Positions 27,711 to 35,605 of a stretch of 64,000 nucleotides of DNA are shown one piece after another. The stretch covers positions 62,001 through 126,000 of the forward strand of contig BGOM01000002.1 in NCBI GenBank assembly GCA_003569245.1, given 5' to 3'. The stretch's first letter is position 1. Every line of letters starts with the position of its first letter. The DNA comes from Opitutia bacterium. Lineage in GTDB: Bacteria; Verrucomicrobiota; Verrucomicrobiia; Opitutales; UBA953. A program made the translations under genes and the position numbers. The notes under the pieces were generated by a model, which had not been told where the DNA came from, made no database searches, and saw nothing but the letters and a program-made list of their open reading frames with translations.

Positions 27711-28517
27711 TCACATATAACTATCTTCTAATGACTTACGAAAATTAAGGACCATCTCATCAATCTCTTCCTGGCTGGGCTTGGCTCGTCCGTCGATGTG
27801 CACCATCACCTCGCACCAAGGGGCTAGACGTATCTTTGACCAGCGTTCCCTCTTGGGCGGTTCGCCCGGCGTGGTGGGGTGGAAGGCCAGTAGCTGCCGA
27901 TATAGGCCGCGCACCTCGGGGGAGAGGTCCGGCCGATCGTATTCCCGCATCACCATTTTGCGGAAGACCAAGCCCGGAGAGCGGGAATCGGAGATGTCCC
28001 GGAGTTGATGGAGGGTCTCGCTGGCGAACCTCCCCGGCCGCGGTGCGGGCTTCGCTCGCGACACGGGACCGTCGGGCTCCATCGCGGCGTCGAAGTCCAG
28101 TCGGGAGTAGTGCACGATTTGCTCCTTCAGCGCCGTCCCCGTCGACGGACGGTGGGAGCGGCCCTCCAGTTCAGAGGCCCGCGCATGCTCGTCGATCAGG
28201 TCGTTGAGCTGGGCGAGCGTGGCGTGGCGGCGCAGCATTCCCCGGATGGTCTCCAGGTCGTTGCCCCGCTCCGAAAGGATGCGGGCCACGAGCAGTTGGC
28301 GGACTTGCTTGTCCCCGAAATTGGCCCGGCGCTTGTCGTCCTCGGCGCGCTCCGGCTTGTCGATCAGGCCCTCGAAGGCGTAGAAGCGCACGAGGCGCTC
28401 GTTGGCCTGGAAGCGGGGACCGAAGCCGAGGGCGGCGAGCTTGCCCGAGACGTAAGCGGCGAGCTCCTCGGCGGTGCCCACGAAGGGGCCTTCTAGGGTG
28501 GCGGAGAATTTCATCAT
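27711..28517 (-). CDS. MerR-like transcriptional regulator
   Basis: A 268-residue protein with a winged-helix region of MerR type at about residues 35-100: LVRFYAFEGLIDKPERAEDDKRRANFGDKQVRQLLVARILSERG matches the MerR pattern of R-x-Y...GL...R...Y/F...Q...L...R.L...G, followed by LETIRGMLRRH. The remaining 160 residues are unlike known effector domains and end with a conserved-looking acidic segment (PSQEEIDEMVLNFRKSLEDS). It lacks the usual cysteine metal sites. It lies just upstream of the VWA gene and probably controls both genes through shared TGACAGTAT sites. The ATG sits at the predicted transcription start, so the mRNA may be leaderless. Confidence 0.7.
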   Translation of the reverse strand: MMKFSATLEGPFVGTAEELAAYVSGKLAALGFGPRFQANERLVRFYAFEGLIDKPERAEDDKRRANFGDKQVRQLLVARILSERGNDLETIRGMLRRHATLAQLNDLIDEHARASELEGRSHRPSTGTALKEQIVHYSRLDFDAAMEPDGPVSRAKPAPRPGRFASETLHQLRDISDSRSPGLVFRKMVMREYDRPDLSPEVRGLYRQLLAFHPTTPGEPPKRERWSKIRLAPWCEVMVHIDGRAKPSQEEIDEMVLNFRKSLEDSYM

Positions 28518-28523
28518 AGATTT

Positions 28524-28544
28524 ATTGTAGACAGCATACTGTCA
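28524..28544 (-). promoter_or_regulatory. Promoter with dyad operator before the MerR-like gene
   Basis: On the minus strand TGACAGTATGCTGTC contains the inverted repeat GACAG-N4-CTGTC (28530-28543), immediately followed by TACAAT (28529-28524), a near-consensus -10 element. The expected start point, seven bases on, is the A of the ATG at 28517. The dyad lies where a MerR-type protein would bind between -35 and -10, which suggests autoregulation. Confidence 0.6.
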
Positions 28545-28600
28545 CCATCCGGCGAAAAGGCAAACCCTAAGGAAGGTTTGGGGTGCTTTTAGTGGAGGCC

Positions 28601-28636
28601 CGACAAAGAAACAGGCCGCCCGGATGGGCGGCCTGT
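28601..28636 (-). terminator. Rho-independent terminator after amtB copy 1
   Basis: A perfect 11-bp stem ACAGGCCGCCC (28611-28621) / GGGCGGCCTGT (28626-28636) with loop GGAT is followed on the minus strand by TTCTTTGTC. Confidence 0.82.
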
Positions 28637-28657
28637 GAGCCGGGCTCCCGGGGGAGC

Positions 28658-30190
28658 TTACGAGTTGTGGCTGTAGCCTTCCTCGCCGTGGTCGGAGATA
28701 TCCAGACCGCGCGCTTCTTCTTCCTCGGTCGGACGGAGCCCGATCGTGGCCTTGATCAGGTAGGCGAGAATCGCGGTGACGACCAGGGAAAGCACCAGGG
28801 TGACCGCGATGGCCTTGAACTGTTCGGTCACCAAGGTCTTGCCGACGATGTCCTTGAGGTTGGTGGCGAGGTTGGCGTTGGCGTCGACCGTGGCCAGGGC
28901 GCCGGTCAGGATGGCGCCGAGGGTACCGCCGACCGCGTGCACGCCGAAGGTGTCGAGCGCGTCGTCGTAGCCGAGCTTCGACTTGAGGTAGACCACCGCG
29001 AGGAAGGGCACCACGCCGGCGAGGACGCCGATGAGGACCGCGCCCGAGGCGGAGACGAAACCGGCGGCGGGGGTGATCACCACGAGGCCGGCGACCGCGC
29101 CGGAGCAGAGGCCCAGGATGCTGGCGTGCTTGCGGAGGACCCACTCGAGGGCGGCCCAGGTGAAGGCGGCCACCGCGGCGGCGAGGGTGGTGGTCATGAA
29201 GGCCTGGGCGGCGACACCGTCGGCGGCGAGGGCCGAGCCGGCGTTGAAACCGTACCAACCCACCCAGAGGATGCCGGTACCGACGGCGCAGAGGACCATG
29301 CTGTGCGGGGTCATGGCCTTCTTGCCGAAGCCGAGGCGCGGGCCGAGGATGATGCAGAGCAGCAAGGCGGACCAGCCGGAGGTCATGTGGACGACGGTGC
29401 CGCCCGCGAAGTCGATGGCCTTGATCGAGGCGCCGGCGTTCCAGACACCGTTCATGTCACCGGTGATACCCCAGATCGCGTGGGCCATCGGGAAGTAGAC
29501 GAGGAACATCCAGCCCAGCATGAAGAGCATCACGGCGGAGAACTTCATGCGCTCGGCGATGGCGCCGACGATGAGGGCCGGGGTGATGATCGCGAACATC
29601 AGCTGGTACATCGCGAAGACGTTCTGCGAGAGCCAGTAGGCGTAGTCGGTGTTCGGGGCGGAGGTCACGCCTTCGAAGAAGAAGAACTCGCTGCCGCCGA
29701 AGATGTGGCCCAGGAAGGTCCCGCCGAAGTTCTTGCCGAACACGAGGGAGTAGCCGAAGGCCCACCAGAGGATGGCGACCAGGCCGGCCAGGCCGAAGCA
29801 CTGGGCGACGACGGAGAGGACGTTCTTGGAGCGCACCAGGCCGCCGTAGAAGAGGAAGAGGCCCGGCAGCGTCATGAACAGCACCAAGGCCGCGCAGATC
29901 ATCATGAAGGCGTTGTGGCCGGGGCCCGCGACGCCGACGGAGGCGGTCGTCAGACCCTCCGGAATCGTCGCGTTACCGTCCTTGTCCTTGGCGACCTTGA
30001 GCGGGGCGGTCGGGTCGGTGTTGCCGACGTAGGCCTCGAGGCCGGCGACGCGCTGCTCGAGCGTCGGGGCGGGCGGGGCTTTGGCGGCGGCGGCGGGAGC
30101 CGCGGCGGGGGCGGGGGCGGTCTGCGCCGACGACAGGAAAGGCACTGCCGCCAAGGCGAGGAGGGTGAGGGTTCGAGACAGGGAGTTCAT
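28658..30190 (-). CDS. amtB: Ammonium transporter with N-terminal extension
   Basis: A 510-residue Amt/MEP/Rh channel for NH4+/NH3. A signal peptide (MNSLSRTLTLLALAAVPFLSSAQ) and an Ala/Pro linker with a short coiled-coil-like piece (TLEQRVAGLEAYV) precede the usual eleven-helix core, which starts at GHNAFMMICAALVLFM. The pore histidines are in VVHMTSGWSALL and DTFGVHAVGGTLG. The cytoplasmic tail ends RPTEEEEARGLDISDHGEEGY, matching copy 2. No glnK/glnB gene lies beside it. A strong sigma-54 site ends 15 bases before the ATG. Confidence 0.93.
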   Translation of the reverse strand: MNSLSRTLTLLALAAVPFLSSAQTAPAPAAAPAAAAKAPPAPTLEQRVAGLEAYVGNTDPTAPLKVAKDKDGNATIPEGLTTASVGVAGPGHNAFMMICAALVLFMTLPGLFLFYGGLVRSKNVLSVVAQCFGLAGLVAILWWAFGYSLVFGKNFGGTFLGHIFGGSEFFFFEGVTSAPNTDYAYWLSQNVFAMYQLMFAIITPALIVGAIAERMKFSAVMLFMLGWMFLVYFPMAHAIWGITGDMNGVWNAGASIKAIDFAGGTVVHMTSGWSALLLCIILGPRLGFGKKAMTPHSMVLCAVGTGILWVGWYGFNAGSALAADGVAAQAFMTTTLAAAVAAFTWAALEWVLRKHASILGLCSGAVAGLVVITPAAGFVSASGAVLIGVLAGVVPFLAVVYLKSKLGYDDALDTFGVHAVGGTLGAILTGALATVDANANLATNLKDIVGKTLVTEQFKAIAVTLVLSLVVTAILAYLIKATIGLRPTEEEEARGLDISDHGEEGYSHNS

Positions 30191-30204
30191 GGCGTGACCC
30201 CTTT

Positions 30205-30220
30205 CGCAACCCCCGTGCCA
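30205..30220 (-). promoter_or_regulatory. Sigma-54 promoter of amtB copy 1
   Basis: TGGCACGGGGGTTGCG on the minus strand matches the consensus TGGCACG-N4-TTGCW at 11 of 12 fixed positions, with the GG-N10-GC spacing. The predicted start point is about 30194, only about four bases before the ATG. Confidence 0.85.
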
Positions 30221-30323
30221 ACGCCGCCGGGTGGCGGGTTAGGCCGTTTTGTGTCCAAAATCCATCTCGGCCGGGGGAGCAGATTGCCGTTTTTCCAGCA
30301 GAGCCAACCCGCTGACCGCGACT

Positions 30324-31604
30324 TTAGCCGTGGTTGTAGCCTTCTTCGCCGTGGTCGGCGATGTCCAAACCCTGCGCTTCCTCTTCCTCCGAAGGACGCA
30401 GCCCGACCAGGCGATCGACCAGTTTGGCCAGCAGCCAGGTGCCGGCGAGCGAGAGCACGACGCAGGCGAGCATCGCGGCGAGCTGGCCGCCGATCAGACC
30501 GTGGCCGATGAGCTTGCCCCCCGCGGCGTTCGCCTCGGCATCCATGAGCAGGGCCGTCGCGAGCGCCCCGATCGTGCCGCCGACGCCGTGGACGCCGAAG
30601 GTGTCGAGCGCGTCGTCATAACCGAACTTCGGCTTCAGGAGCGAGCAGGCCGCGTAGGAGAGCAGGCCGGCGAGCGCGCCGATGAGCACGGCCGACGCGC
30701 CGGAGACGAAGCCGGCGGCGTTCGTGACCGTGGCCAGGCCGGCGATCGCCCCGGAGCAGAGGCCGAGCACCGACGGTTTGCCGCGGTGCAGTTTCTCGAC
30801 GAGGGCCCAGGCGAGGGTCGCGGTCGCGGCCCCGAGGGTCGTGGTGAGGAAGGCCTGGATGGCCACGCCGTCCGCCGCCAGCGCGGAGCCGGCGTTGAAG
30901 CCGTACCAACCGGCCCAGAGCAGGCCCGTCCCGAGGACGCAGAGCACCATGCTGTGCGGCGGCATCGGGCGCTTGCCGAAGCCGGCGCGCGGACCGACGA
31001 GGATGCAGAGGAGCAGGGCGGACCAGCCGGAGGTCATGTGCACGACGATGCCGCCGGCGAAGTCGGCCGCCTTGAACGCCGCACCTTCGTTGGCGAGTCC
31101 GGCGAAATCGCCGGTGGCGCCCCAGACCGCGTGCGCGACGGGGTAGTAGACGAGCACGGTCCACAGCGCGGAGAAGAGCAGCACCGCCGAGAACTTCATG
31201 CGTTCGGCCACGGCGCCGATGATGAGCGCCGGCGTGATCGCCGCGAACATCGCCTGGAAGAGCGCGAAGGTCGCCGCGGAGATGCGCGGTTCGTAGGTCG
31301 ACGAGCCGGCCCCGATGCCCTTGAAGGCGAAGTGCTCGGCCCCGCCGAACAGGTGGCCGAGCCAGCCGCCTTCGAAGCTCCGGCCGAAGACGAGGGAGTA
31401 GCCGCAGGCCCACCACAGGAGGAGACCCAGCGCCGTCAGGGCGAGGCACTGCGCGGCGACGGAGAGCACGTTCTTGGTCCGCACCAAGCCGCCGTAGAAC
31501 AGGAAGAGGCCCGGGATGCACATCATCAGCACGAGGGCGGCGCTGACGAGGACCCAGGCGTTGTCGCCCGCGTTCGGGTTGGTGATGGCAGAAATGAGCA
31601 TCAT
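30324..31604 (-). CDS. amtB: Ammonium transporter, second copy
   Basis: A 426-residue Amt protein closely related to copy 1 but without its N-terminal extension or signal peptide; it starts MMLISAITNPNAGDNAWVLVSAALVLMM. The pore histidines are in IVVHMTSGWSALL and DTFGVHGVGGTIG, and the tail ends RPSEEEEAQGLDIADHGEEGYNHG. It lies 133 bases upstream of copy 1, each with its own sigma-54 site, so both are probably switched on by nitrogen limitation. The tandem pair looks like a duplication followed by divergence at the N-terminus. Confidence 0.93.
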   Translation of the reverse strand: MMLISAITNPNAGDNAWVLVSAALVLMMCIPGLFLFYGGLVRTKNVLSVAAQCLALTALGLLLWWACGYSLVFGRSFEGGWLGHLFGGAEHFAFKGIGAGSSTYEPRISAATFALFQAMFAAITPALIIGAVAERMKFSAVLLFSALWTVLVYYPVAHAVWGATGDFAGLANEGAAFKAADFAGGIVVHMTSGWSALLLCILVGPRAGFGKRPMPPHSMVLCVLGTGLLWAGWYGFNAGSALAADGVAIQAFLTTTLGAATATLAWALVEKLHRGKPSVLGLCSGAIAGLATVTNAAGFVSGASAVLIGALAGLLSYAACSLLKPKFGYDDALDTFGVHGVGGTIGALATALLMDAEANAAGGKLIGHGLIGGQLAAMLACVVLSLAGTWLLAKLVDRLVGLRPSEEEEAQGLDIADHGEEGYNHG

Positions 31605-31615
31605 GCTTTTTAATA

Positions 31616-31631
31616 AGCACTTTTCGTGCCA
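31616..31631 (-). promoter_or_regulatory. Sigma-54 promoter of amtB copy 2
   Basis: TGGCACGAAAAGTGCT on the minus strand matches TGGCACG-N4-TTGCW at 11 of 12 fixed positions with the GG-N10-GC spacing. The predicted start point is about 31605, directly before the ATG at 31604, so the mRNA may be leaderless. Confidence 0.8.
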
Positions 31632-31708
31632 TAATTTGAACAGCCGACGTAACCCGCTTGCCTTCGGCCTAAATCAGGGATTTTCTGCAAAATCGAACCG
31701 TTCAAGGT

Positions 31709-32599
31709 ATGCGTAAAATAAAGCACATTGCCCTACTTTCGGCAACGCTCGGCGGTTTTCTGGACGGCGCCGCCGCGGCCGTGGAGAAGCCTTGGCTCAT
31801 CATGGCCGACTGGCAGAGCCGGGCCGCGGACTCGATCTCGCACTCGGGCGGCGAGGTCGGCACCTACGGCCGCAGCCGCACCGGACTCGAGGCGATCTGG
31901 AAGCGCGCCGATGCCGCCGTCGATCTCGAGTGGTACCGTTACGAACAGAAGTTCACCGGCCTCGCGGCCAACAGCGACCGGCGTTACGGCGATACCACCG
32001 ACCTGATCCTCACGGGCTTCCGGCAGTGGGACCATGGCGAACGCTACGCGGCGCAGCTGATCTACGCGGTGGAGTTCGCCGCCGAGTCCAGCCTGGCCTT
32101 GTCGGAGGGTTTTCGTTGGGGCCTCGGCGGGGCCGTCCGTTGGCGTCCCGACCCTGAGCTCGACCTCGCCCTCGGGCTGGTCGTGCAGCACCGCTTCGAG
32201 ATGGCGCCGCTGCCCGTGCCCTACGTGAAGGCCATCTGGCGACCCGACCCGTCCGCCGAGTTCGAACTCCGCGTGACCGGTCTCCAGAACGGCTTGTTCG
32301 TCCGCTGGTTCCTCACGGAGGACCGGGCCTCCCTGTTCGATTTCACCCTGGCCTACGAGACCCTCATGTTCCGTCTGGCCGACGGCTCCTACGGCGGCCG
32401 GGCCGTCGCCGTGGGGGAAGTCCCGGTGCGGATCGGCCTGACCCAGTTCCTCGAATCCTCGGGCACCTGGTTCGTACGCGGTTCCGCCGAGTGGGTGGCC
32501 TTCGCCCGCCATTCCTTCCGGCACGACGGCGAGACGGTGGGCGCCTTCCAGCCCGGCGCCAGCTGGGGGCTGACCTTCCGCATCGGCGCCCGCTTCTGA
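31709..32599 (+). CDS. Probable outer-membrane beta-barrel protein
   Basis: A 296-residue protein with a signal peptide (MRKIKHIALLSATLGGFLDGAAAA) and many alternating amphipathic strands rich in W, Y, R and F (for example FRWGLGGAVRWRPDPELDLALGLVVQHRF). It ends in GLTFRIGARF, with a terminal phenylalanine typical of BAM substrates. This fits a small outer-membrane barrel of unknown function. The first 20 codons are less GC-rich than the rest. A CAP-domain gene follows after five bases, so the two are probably co-transcribed. Confidence 0.72.
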   Translation: MRKIKHIALLSATLGGFLDGAAAAVEKPWLIMADWQSRAADSISHSGGEVGTYGRSRTGLEAIWKRADAAVDLEWYRYEQKFTGLAANSDRRYGDTTDLILTGFRQWDHGERYAAQLIYAVEFAAESSLALSEGFRWGLGGAVRWRPDPELDLALGLVVQHRFEMAPLPVPYVKAIWRPDPSAEFELRVTGLQNGLFVRWFLTEDRASLFDFTLAYETLMFRLADGSYGGRAVAVGEVPVRIGLTQFLESSGTWFVRGSAEWVAFARHSFRHDGETVGAFQPGASWGLTFRIGARF

Positions 32600-32604
32600 A
32601 GCCC

Positions 32605-33615
32605 GTGCGCCTCGCCTTCCTCCTCGGTGTCGCCGGTGTCGCCGGCCTGCTCGCCTCGCCGACCGAGACCGCCAAGCGTTCCCGCGCCGATATCGAGGCG
32701 GGGTTGAAGGCCCTGGAGGCGAAGCACCGCGCCGCCCCGGAGACCCCCCCGCCCAAGGAGACCAAGGAGGCGGCGACGTCCGCCGAGAAGCCGAAGGCGG
32801 GCGGCAAAGCCGCGAAAGGGGCCGCGGCCGATCTCGTCATCAAGCCGGACGAGATGAAGCGCGCCCGCGCGGAGCTGCTCCGGCTCAACGGCTACCGCTA
32901 CCTGTGCGGGCTCGACGCGGACGTGAAGCTGAAGGACGAGTACCTGCTCTCCTGCAAGTTCGGCGCCTACCTCTGCAGCGTGCTGGGGCATATCGAGCAC
33001 ACCCCGCCGCAGCCCGCCGGGATGGACGACCTCATCTTCAAGAAAGGCTATGAGGGCACGTCGCATTCGAACCTCTTCTACACGTCGGGGCCCGACGGGC
33101 TCACCGGTTCGGTCGACGGCTACATGGACGACAGCGACGAGAAGAACGTCGGCCGCGTGGGCCACCGGCGTTGGTGTCTCAACCCCGGCATGGGCTTCAC
33201 CGGCTTCGGCCAGGTCCGCGGTTTCTCCGCGATGTGGTCGTTCGACGGCGCCGGCGCGGGCGCCGGCGCCCGCGGGCCCGTGTGCTTCCCCGCCGCCGGT
33301 TTCTGGCCCTTGTCCTTCTACCGGATGCGGACCGCCTGGAGCATCTCGGCCGACCCGGGTCGCTTCGTCTTCGATGATAAGGCGGCGCCGAAGGTCTACC
33401 TGCTCGGCGGGTCGGACCGCTTCCCGGCCGAGGTGAAGGGACTCAAGGAGCTGAAGCTCGCCGATGTCCGCGTCTCGCGCGAAGGCATCGGTACGCCGCA
33501 GTGCCTGATCTTCCGGCCCGACGTCACGCCCCGCCGCGGCACGCGCGTCGGGGTGTCCGTCCCGCTCAAGGGTTGGACGTCCCCGAACCTGGAGTACGTC
33601 GTCGAGTTCTACTGA
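32605..33615 (+). CDS. CAP (SCP-like) domain secreted protein
   Basis: A 336-residue protein with a signal peptide (VRLAFLLGVAGVAGLLAS), a charged Lys/Ala/Pro linker to about residue 85, and a CAP-superfamily region: ARAELLRLNGYRYLCGL, AAYLCSVLGHIEHTPPQ-like helices, and GRVGHRRWCLNPGMGFTGFGQ, which resembles the HRRWxLNP segment of bacterial CAP proteins. The function of such proteins is mostly unknown. The GTG start at 32605 lies five bases after the preceding stop and gives a signal peptide; the frame is open further upstream inside the barrel gene, which is not used. Confidence 0.75.
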   Translation: MRLAFLLGVAGVAGLLASPTETAKRSRADIEAGLKALEAKHRAAPETPPPKETKEAATSAEKPKAGGKAAKGAAADLVIKPDEMKRARAELLRLNGYRYLCGLDADVKLKDEYLLSCKFGAYLCSVLGHIEHTPPQPAGMDDLIFKKGYEGTSHSNLFYTSGPDGLTGSVDGYMDDSDEKNVGRVGHRRWCLNPGMGFTGFGQVRGFSAMWSFDGAGAGAGARGPVCFPAAGFWPLSFYRMRTAWSISADPGRFVFDDKAAPKVYLLGGSDRFPAEVKGLKELKLADVRVSREGIGTPQCLIFRPDVTPRRGTRVGVSVPLKGWTSPNLEYVVEFY

Positions 33616-33621
33616 GCGGGC

Positions 33622-33858
33622 TCAGGCGGCCCGCGGCGTCCCGGCGAGCAACGCGTCCCGGCGGCGGATCGCCTCGGCGGGATCCTTGGTCCCGAGCGAG
33701 CGGCGGACGCGCCGCTTGGTGAAGTCGGGCAGGTGCTCGGTGAAATGCACCCACCAGGTGCCGTTGTTCTCCCAGAGGTGGTGGAACGGGTTGTCGGCCC
33801 GCACGCGGAGGGAGAGGCGGGCGGGGGCGGTCGGGTGGTTTTCTTGGGTGTCGATCAT
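33622..33858 (-). CDS. Small hypothetical protein, 78 residues
   Basis: A 78-residue protein starting MIDTQENHPTAPARLSLRV. The middle (GTWWVHFTEHLPDFTKRRVRRSLGTKDPAEAIRRRDALLAG) resembles the arm-DNA-binding start of tyrosine recombinases, where a strand-strand-helix with RRSLGTKD-x-AEA is common, but there is no catalytic domain. It could be a stand-alone DNA-binding protein or an integrase remnant. It is convergent with the CAP gene, six bases apart. Confidence 0.55.
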   Translation of the reverse strand: MIDTQENHPTAPARLSLRVRADNPFHHLWENNGTWWVHFTEHLPDFTKRRVRRSLGTKDPAEAIRRRDALLAGTPRAA

Positions 33859-34086
33859 GGGCGTCGGTGGAAAGGGGACGCATCACGATCGAACTTGCGG
33901 GGAGTGTTTTGTAGCCTGACGGCTCTCATCTCGGGAACTTTCCCGTAACCACCGTGGCCCTCCTGGGCTCGGTTGGTGCAAGCGGCTTGCGCCGGTTTGC
34001 TCGTGATGCGACTGCTAAGGAACGCCTTTGAACTTAGGAACCTCCCGCCCCGAGGCAAGCGCGAGGTTTGTCATAAAAACCGGGCC

Positions 34087-34725
34087 TCAACGGGGCTCGG
34101 GCACCCCGGCGGCCGCCCGCAGCTTCTTCAGCGCGGGCGCGGCCGCCGCGCCGGCCTTCGCGTAGGCCGCCTTGGCCGCCTGCAGGGCCGACTCCGCCGC
34201 GTCCTCGGCTTGCGCGGCCTCGGCCTTGTCGGCCGCGGCCCGGGCTTGGTTCTCCTTGGCCCGCGCGAGCTGCTTGCGTTCGTTCGCGGCGCGCGCGTTC
34301 AGGGACTGGTAACTCGCCTGGTATTGGGCGGCCTGTTTCTCGTCGCGGTTGCGCCAGCGGTTGAAATTCGCTTTGGCCGTCTCGGCCTGCTTCTCCAGGT
34401 TGTCGACCTCGCGCTGCTGCCGGTCGAGCCGTTCCTTCTCCCGTTGGGCGGTGCGCGTCTCCTCCGCCGTCCGCGTCGCGGCCGCATCCGCGGCCGTGGC
34501 GGCGGTCCGGAGCCGCAGGTGCGCGGCCAGCAGCTCGTCGAGTTTGGCTTCCGCGAGCGTGGCGCGCAGTTCCTCGGCCTTCGCCGCGGGCAGGTCCGTC
34601 CGCCGCTGATCGTAGGCGAGCGTCCACGCCGCGCCGCCGGGGAGCGGCGTGAGCGTCACGCGCGGCGGGGACGGGGGCAGCTCCGCGACCGCGGTCGCGA
34701 GCAGCAAGGCGGCGAAGGCGAACAT
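34087..34725 (-). CDS. Secreted coiled-coil protein, unknown function
   Basis: A 212-residue protein with a short signal peptide (MFAFAALLLATAVAEL), a small beta segment (PPRVTLTPLPGGAAWTLAYDQRR) and then about 150 residues of Ala/Glu/Lys/Arg-rich heptads predicted to form a long coiled coil. No known domain was recognised. It is probably periplasmic. It is divergent from the DUF4236 gene. Confidence 0.65.
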   Translation of the reverse strand: MFAFAALLLATAVAELPPSPPRVTLTPLPGGAAWTLAYDQRRTDLPAAKAEELRATLAEAKLDELLAAHLRLRTAATAADAAATRTAEETRTAQREKERLDRQQREVDNLEKQAETAKANFNRWRNRDEKQAAQYQASYQSLNARAANERKQLARAKENQARAAADKAEAAQAEDAAESALQAAKAAYAKAGAAAAPALKKLRAAAGVPEPR

Positions 34726-34808
34726 GCGCGCAGGTTGCCTGCTTCCGGGCGGATGGCAATCCCGCCGCCGACGGAAAGCGCTCGCCTGGGTTCCGCCGCG
34801 GCCTTCTC

Positions 34809-35072
34809 ATGGCCGGCATGGGTTCCTTCCGTTTCCGTCGGACCATCTCGCTCGGGCGCTTCCTGCGGCTCAACGTCTCCAAGACCGGCGCCTCCGTCTC
34901 CGTCGGCCGGCCGGGCGCGACCGTGAATGTCCGCGGCGACAAGGTCGACGGCACCGTCGGCGTGCCGGGCACGGGGCTCTCCTACCGGCAGCGGCTCGCG
35001 AACCGCGGTTGCGCGTCCGTCTTCCTGCTCGGCGCGATGCTCGCCGGCGCGACCTGGCTTTGGTTCGCCTGA
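34809..35072 (+). CDS. DUF4236 domain protein
   Basis: An 87-residue protein matching the DUF4236 pattern: FRFRRTISLGRFLRLNVSKTGASVSVGRPGATVNVRG followed by GTVGVPGTGLSYRQR. A C-terminal hydrophobic segment (SVFLLGAMLAGATWLWFA) would anchor it in the membrane. The domain's function is unknown. The start may be ATG 34809 or the ATG three codons later. Confidence 0.8.
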   Translation: MAGMGSFRFRRTISLGRFLRLNVSKTGASVSVGRPGATVNVRGDKVDGTVGVPGTGLSYRQRLANRGCASVFLLGAMLAGATWLWFA

Positions 35073-35096
35073 TCGCGTCGCGCGTCGCGCCGCAAG

Positions 35097-35180
35097 TGCC
35101 CGGGAAAGGACTCGAACCTTCACGCCTTTAGAGGGCGGCGGATTTTGAGTCCGCTGCGGCTGCCATTTCGCCACCCGGGC
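35097..35180 (-). tRNA. tRNA-Leu (CAA)
   Basis: An 84-base type II cloverleaf on the minus strand. The acceptor GCCCGGG pairs with CCCGGGC. The anticodon stem GCGGA/TCCGC encloses CTCAAAA with anticodon CAA. A long variable arm (CGCCCTCTAAAGGCG) is present, as expected for leucine. The T arm is AAGGTTCGAGTCCTT. Unlike the two other tRNAs here, CCA is not encoded. Confidence 0.95.
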
Positions 35181-35221
35181 GGGTTGCGGTCCGTCATTCA
35201 TTCCACGGAGGCGGGGCGGAG

Positions 35222-35255
35222 CAAGAAAAGAAAGACCCGCGCGGTGGCGCGGGTC
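35222..35255 (-). terminator. Second hairpin downstream of the HU gene
   Basis: A 9-bp perfect stem GACCCGCGC (35234-35242) / GCGCGGGTC (35247-35255) is followed on the minus strand by TTTCTTTTCTTGC. It lies between HU and tRNA-Leu as a backup terminator. Confidence 0.65.
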
Positions 35256-35267
35256 CGGAGCGGCCGA

Positions 35268-35295
35268 CAAAAAAGGCGCTCCGTGCGGAGCGCCT
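35268..35295 (-). terminator. Rho-independent terminator after the HU gene
   Basis: AGGCGCTCC (35274-35282) pairs with GGAGCGCCT (35287-35295), and TTTTTTGTCGG follows on the minus strand, 23 bases after the HU stop. Confidence 0.9.
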
Positions 35296-35317
35296 CTTGG
35301 TTTCGCGGCGAAGCGGA

Positions 35318-35605
35318 TTACTTGGAGCCGAGGATCGCGTCCTTCGCGGCCTTGGCCACGCGGAACTTCACGACCTTCTTGGCCTTGATCTGGATCGTCT
35401 CGCCGGTGGCCGGGTTGCGACCCTGGCGGGCCTTGCGGTGGACGAGGACGAGCTTGCCGAGGCCGGGGAGCGTGAAGGAGTTCTTCGCGTTCTTGTAGGC
35501 GAGCGCGGCGATGATCTCGAGGATAGCAGTGGCCTGCTTCTTGGAGATCTCGGCCTTCTCGGCGATGGCGGCGGCGATCTGGGACTTGGTGAGGGCTTTG
35601 GACAT
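35318..35605 (-). CDS. HU family DNA-binding protein
   Basis: A 95-residue histone-like protein that bends and compacts DNA. The N-terminus MSKALTKSQIAAAIAEKAEISKKQATAILE forms the dimerisation helices, FTLPGLGKLVLVHRKARQGRNPATGETIQIKAKKVVKFRVAK is the HU beta arm with the signature GRNPATGE. The ATG at 35605 gives the standard length; the frame is open further upstream only by chance. It is followed by two terminators. Confidence 0.93.
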   Translation of the reverse strand: MSKALTKSQIAAAIAEKAEISKKQATAILEIIAALAYKNAKNSFTLPGLGKLVLVHRKARQGRNPATGETIQIKAKKVVKFRVAKAAKDAILGSK

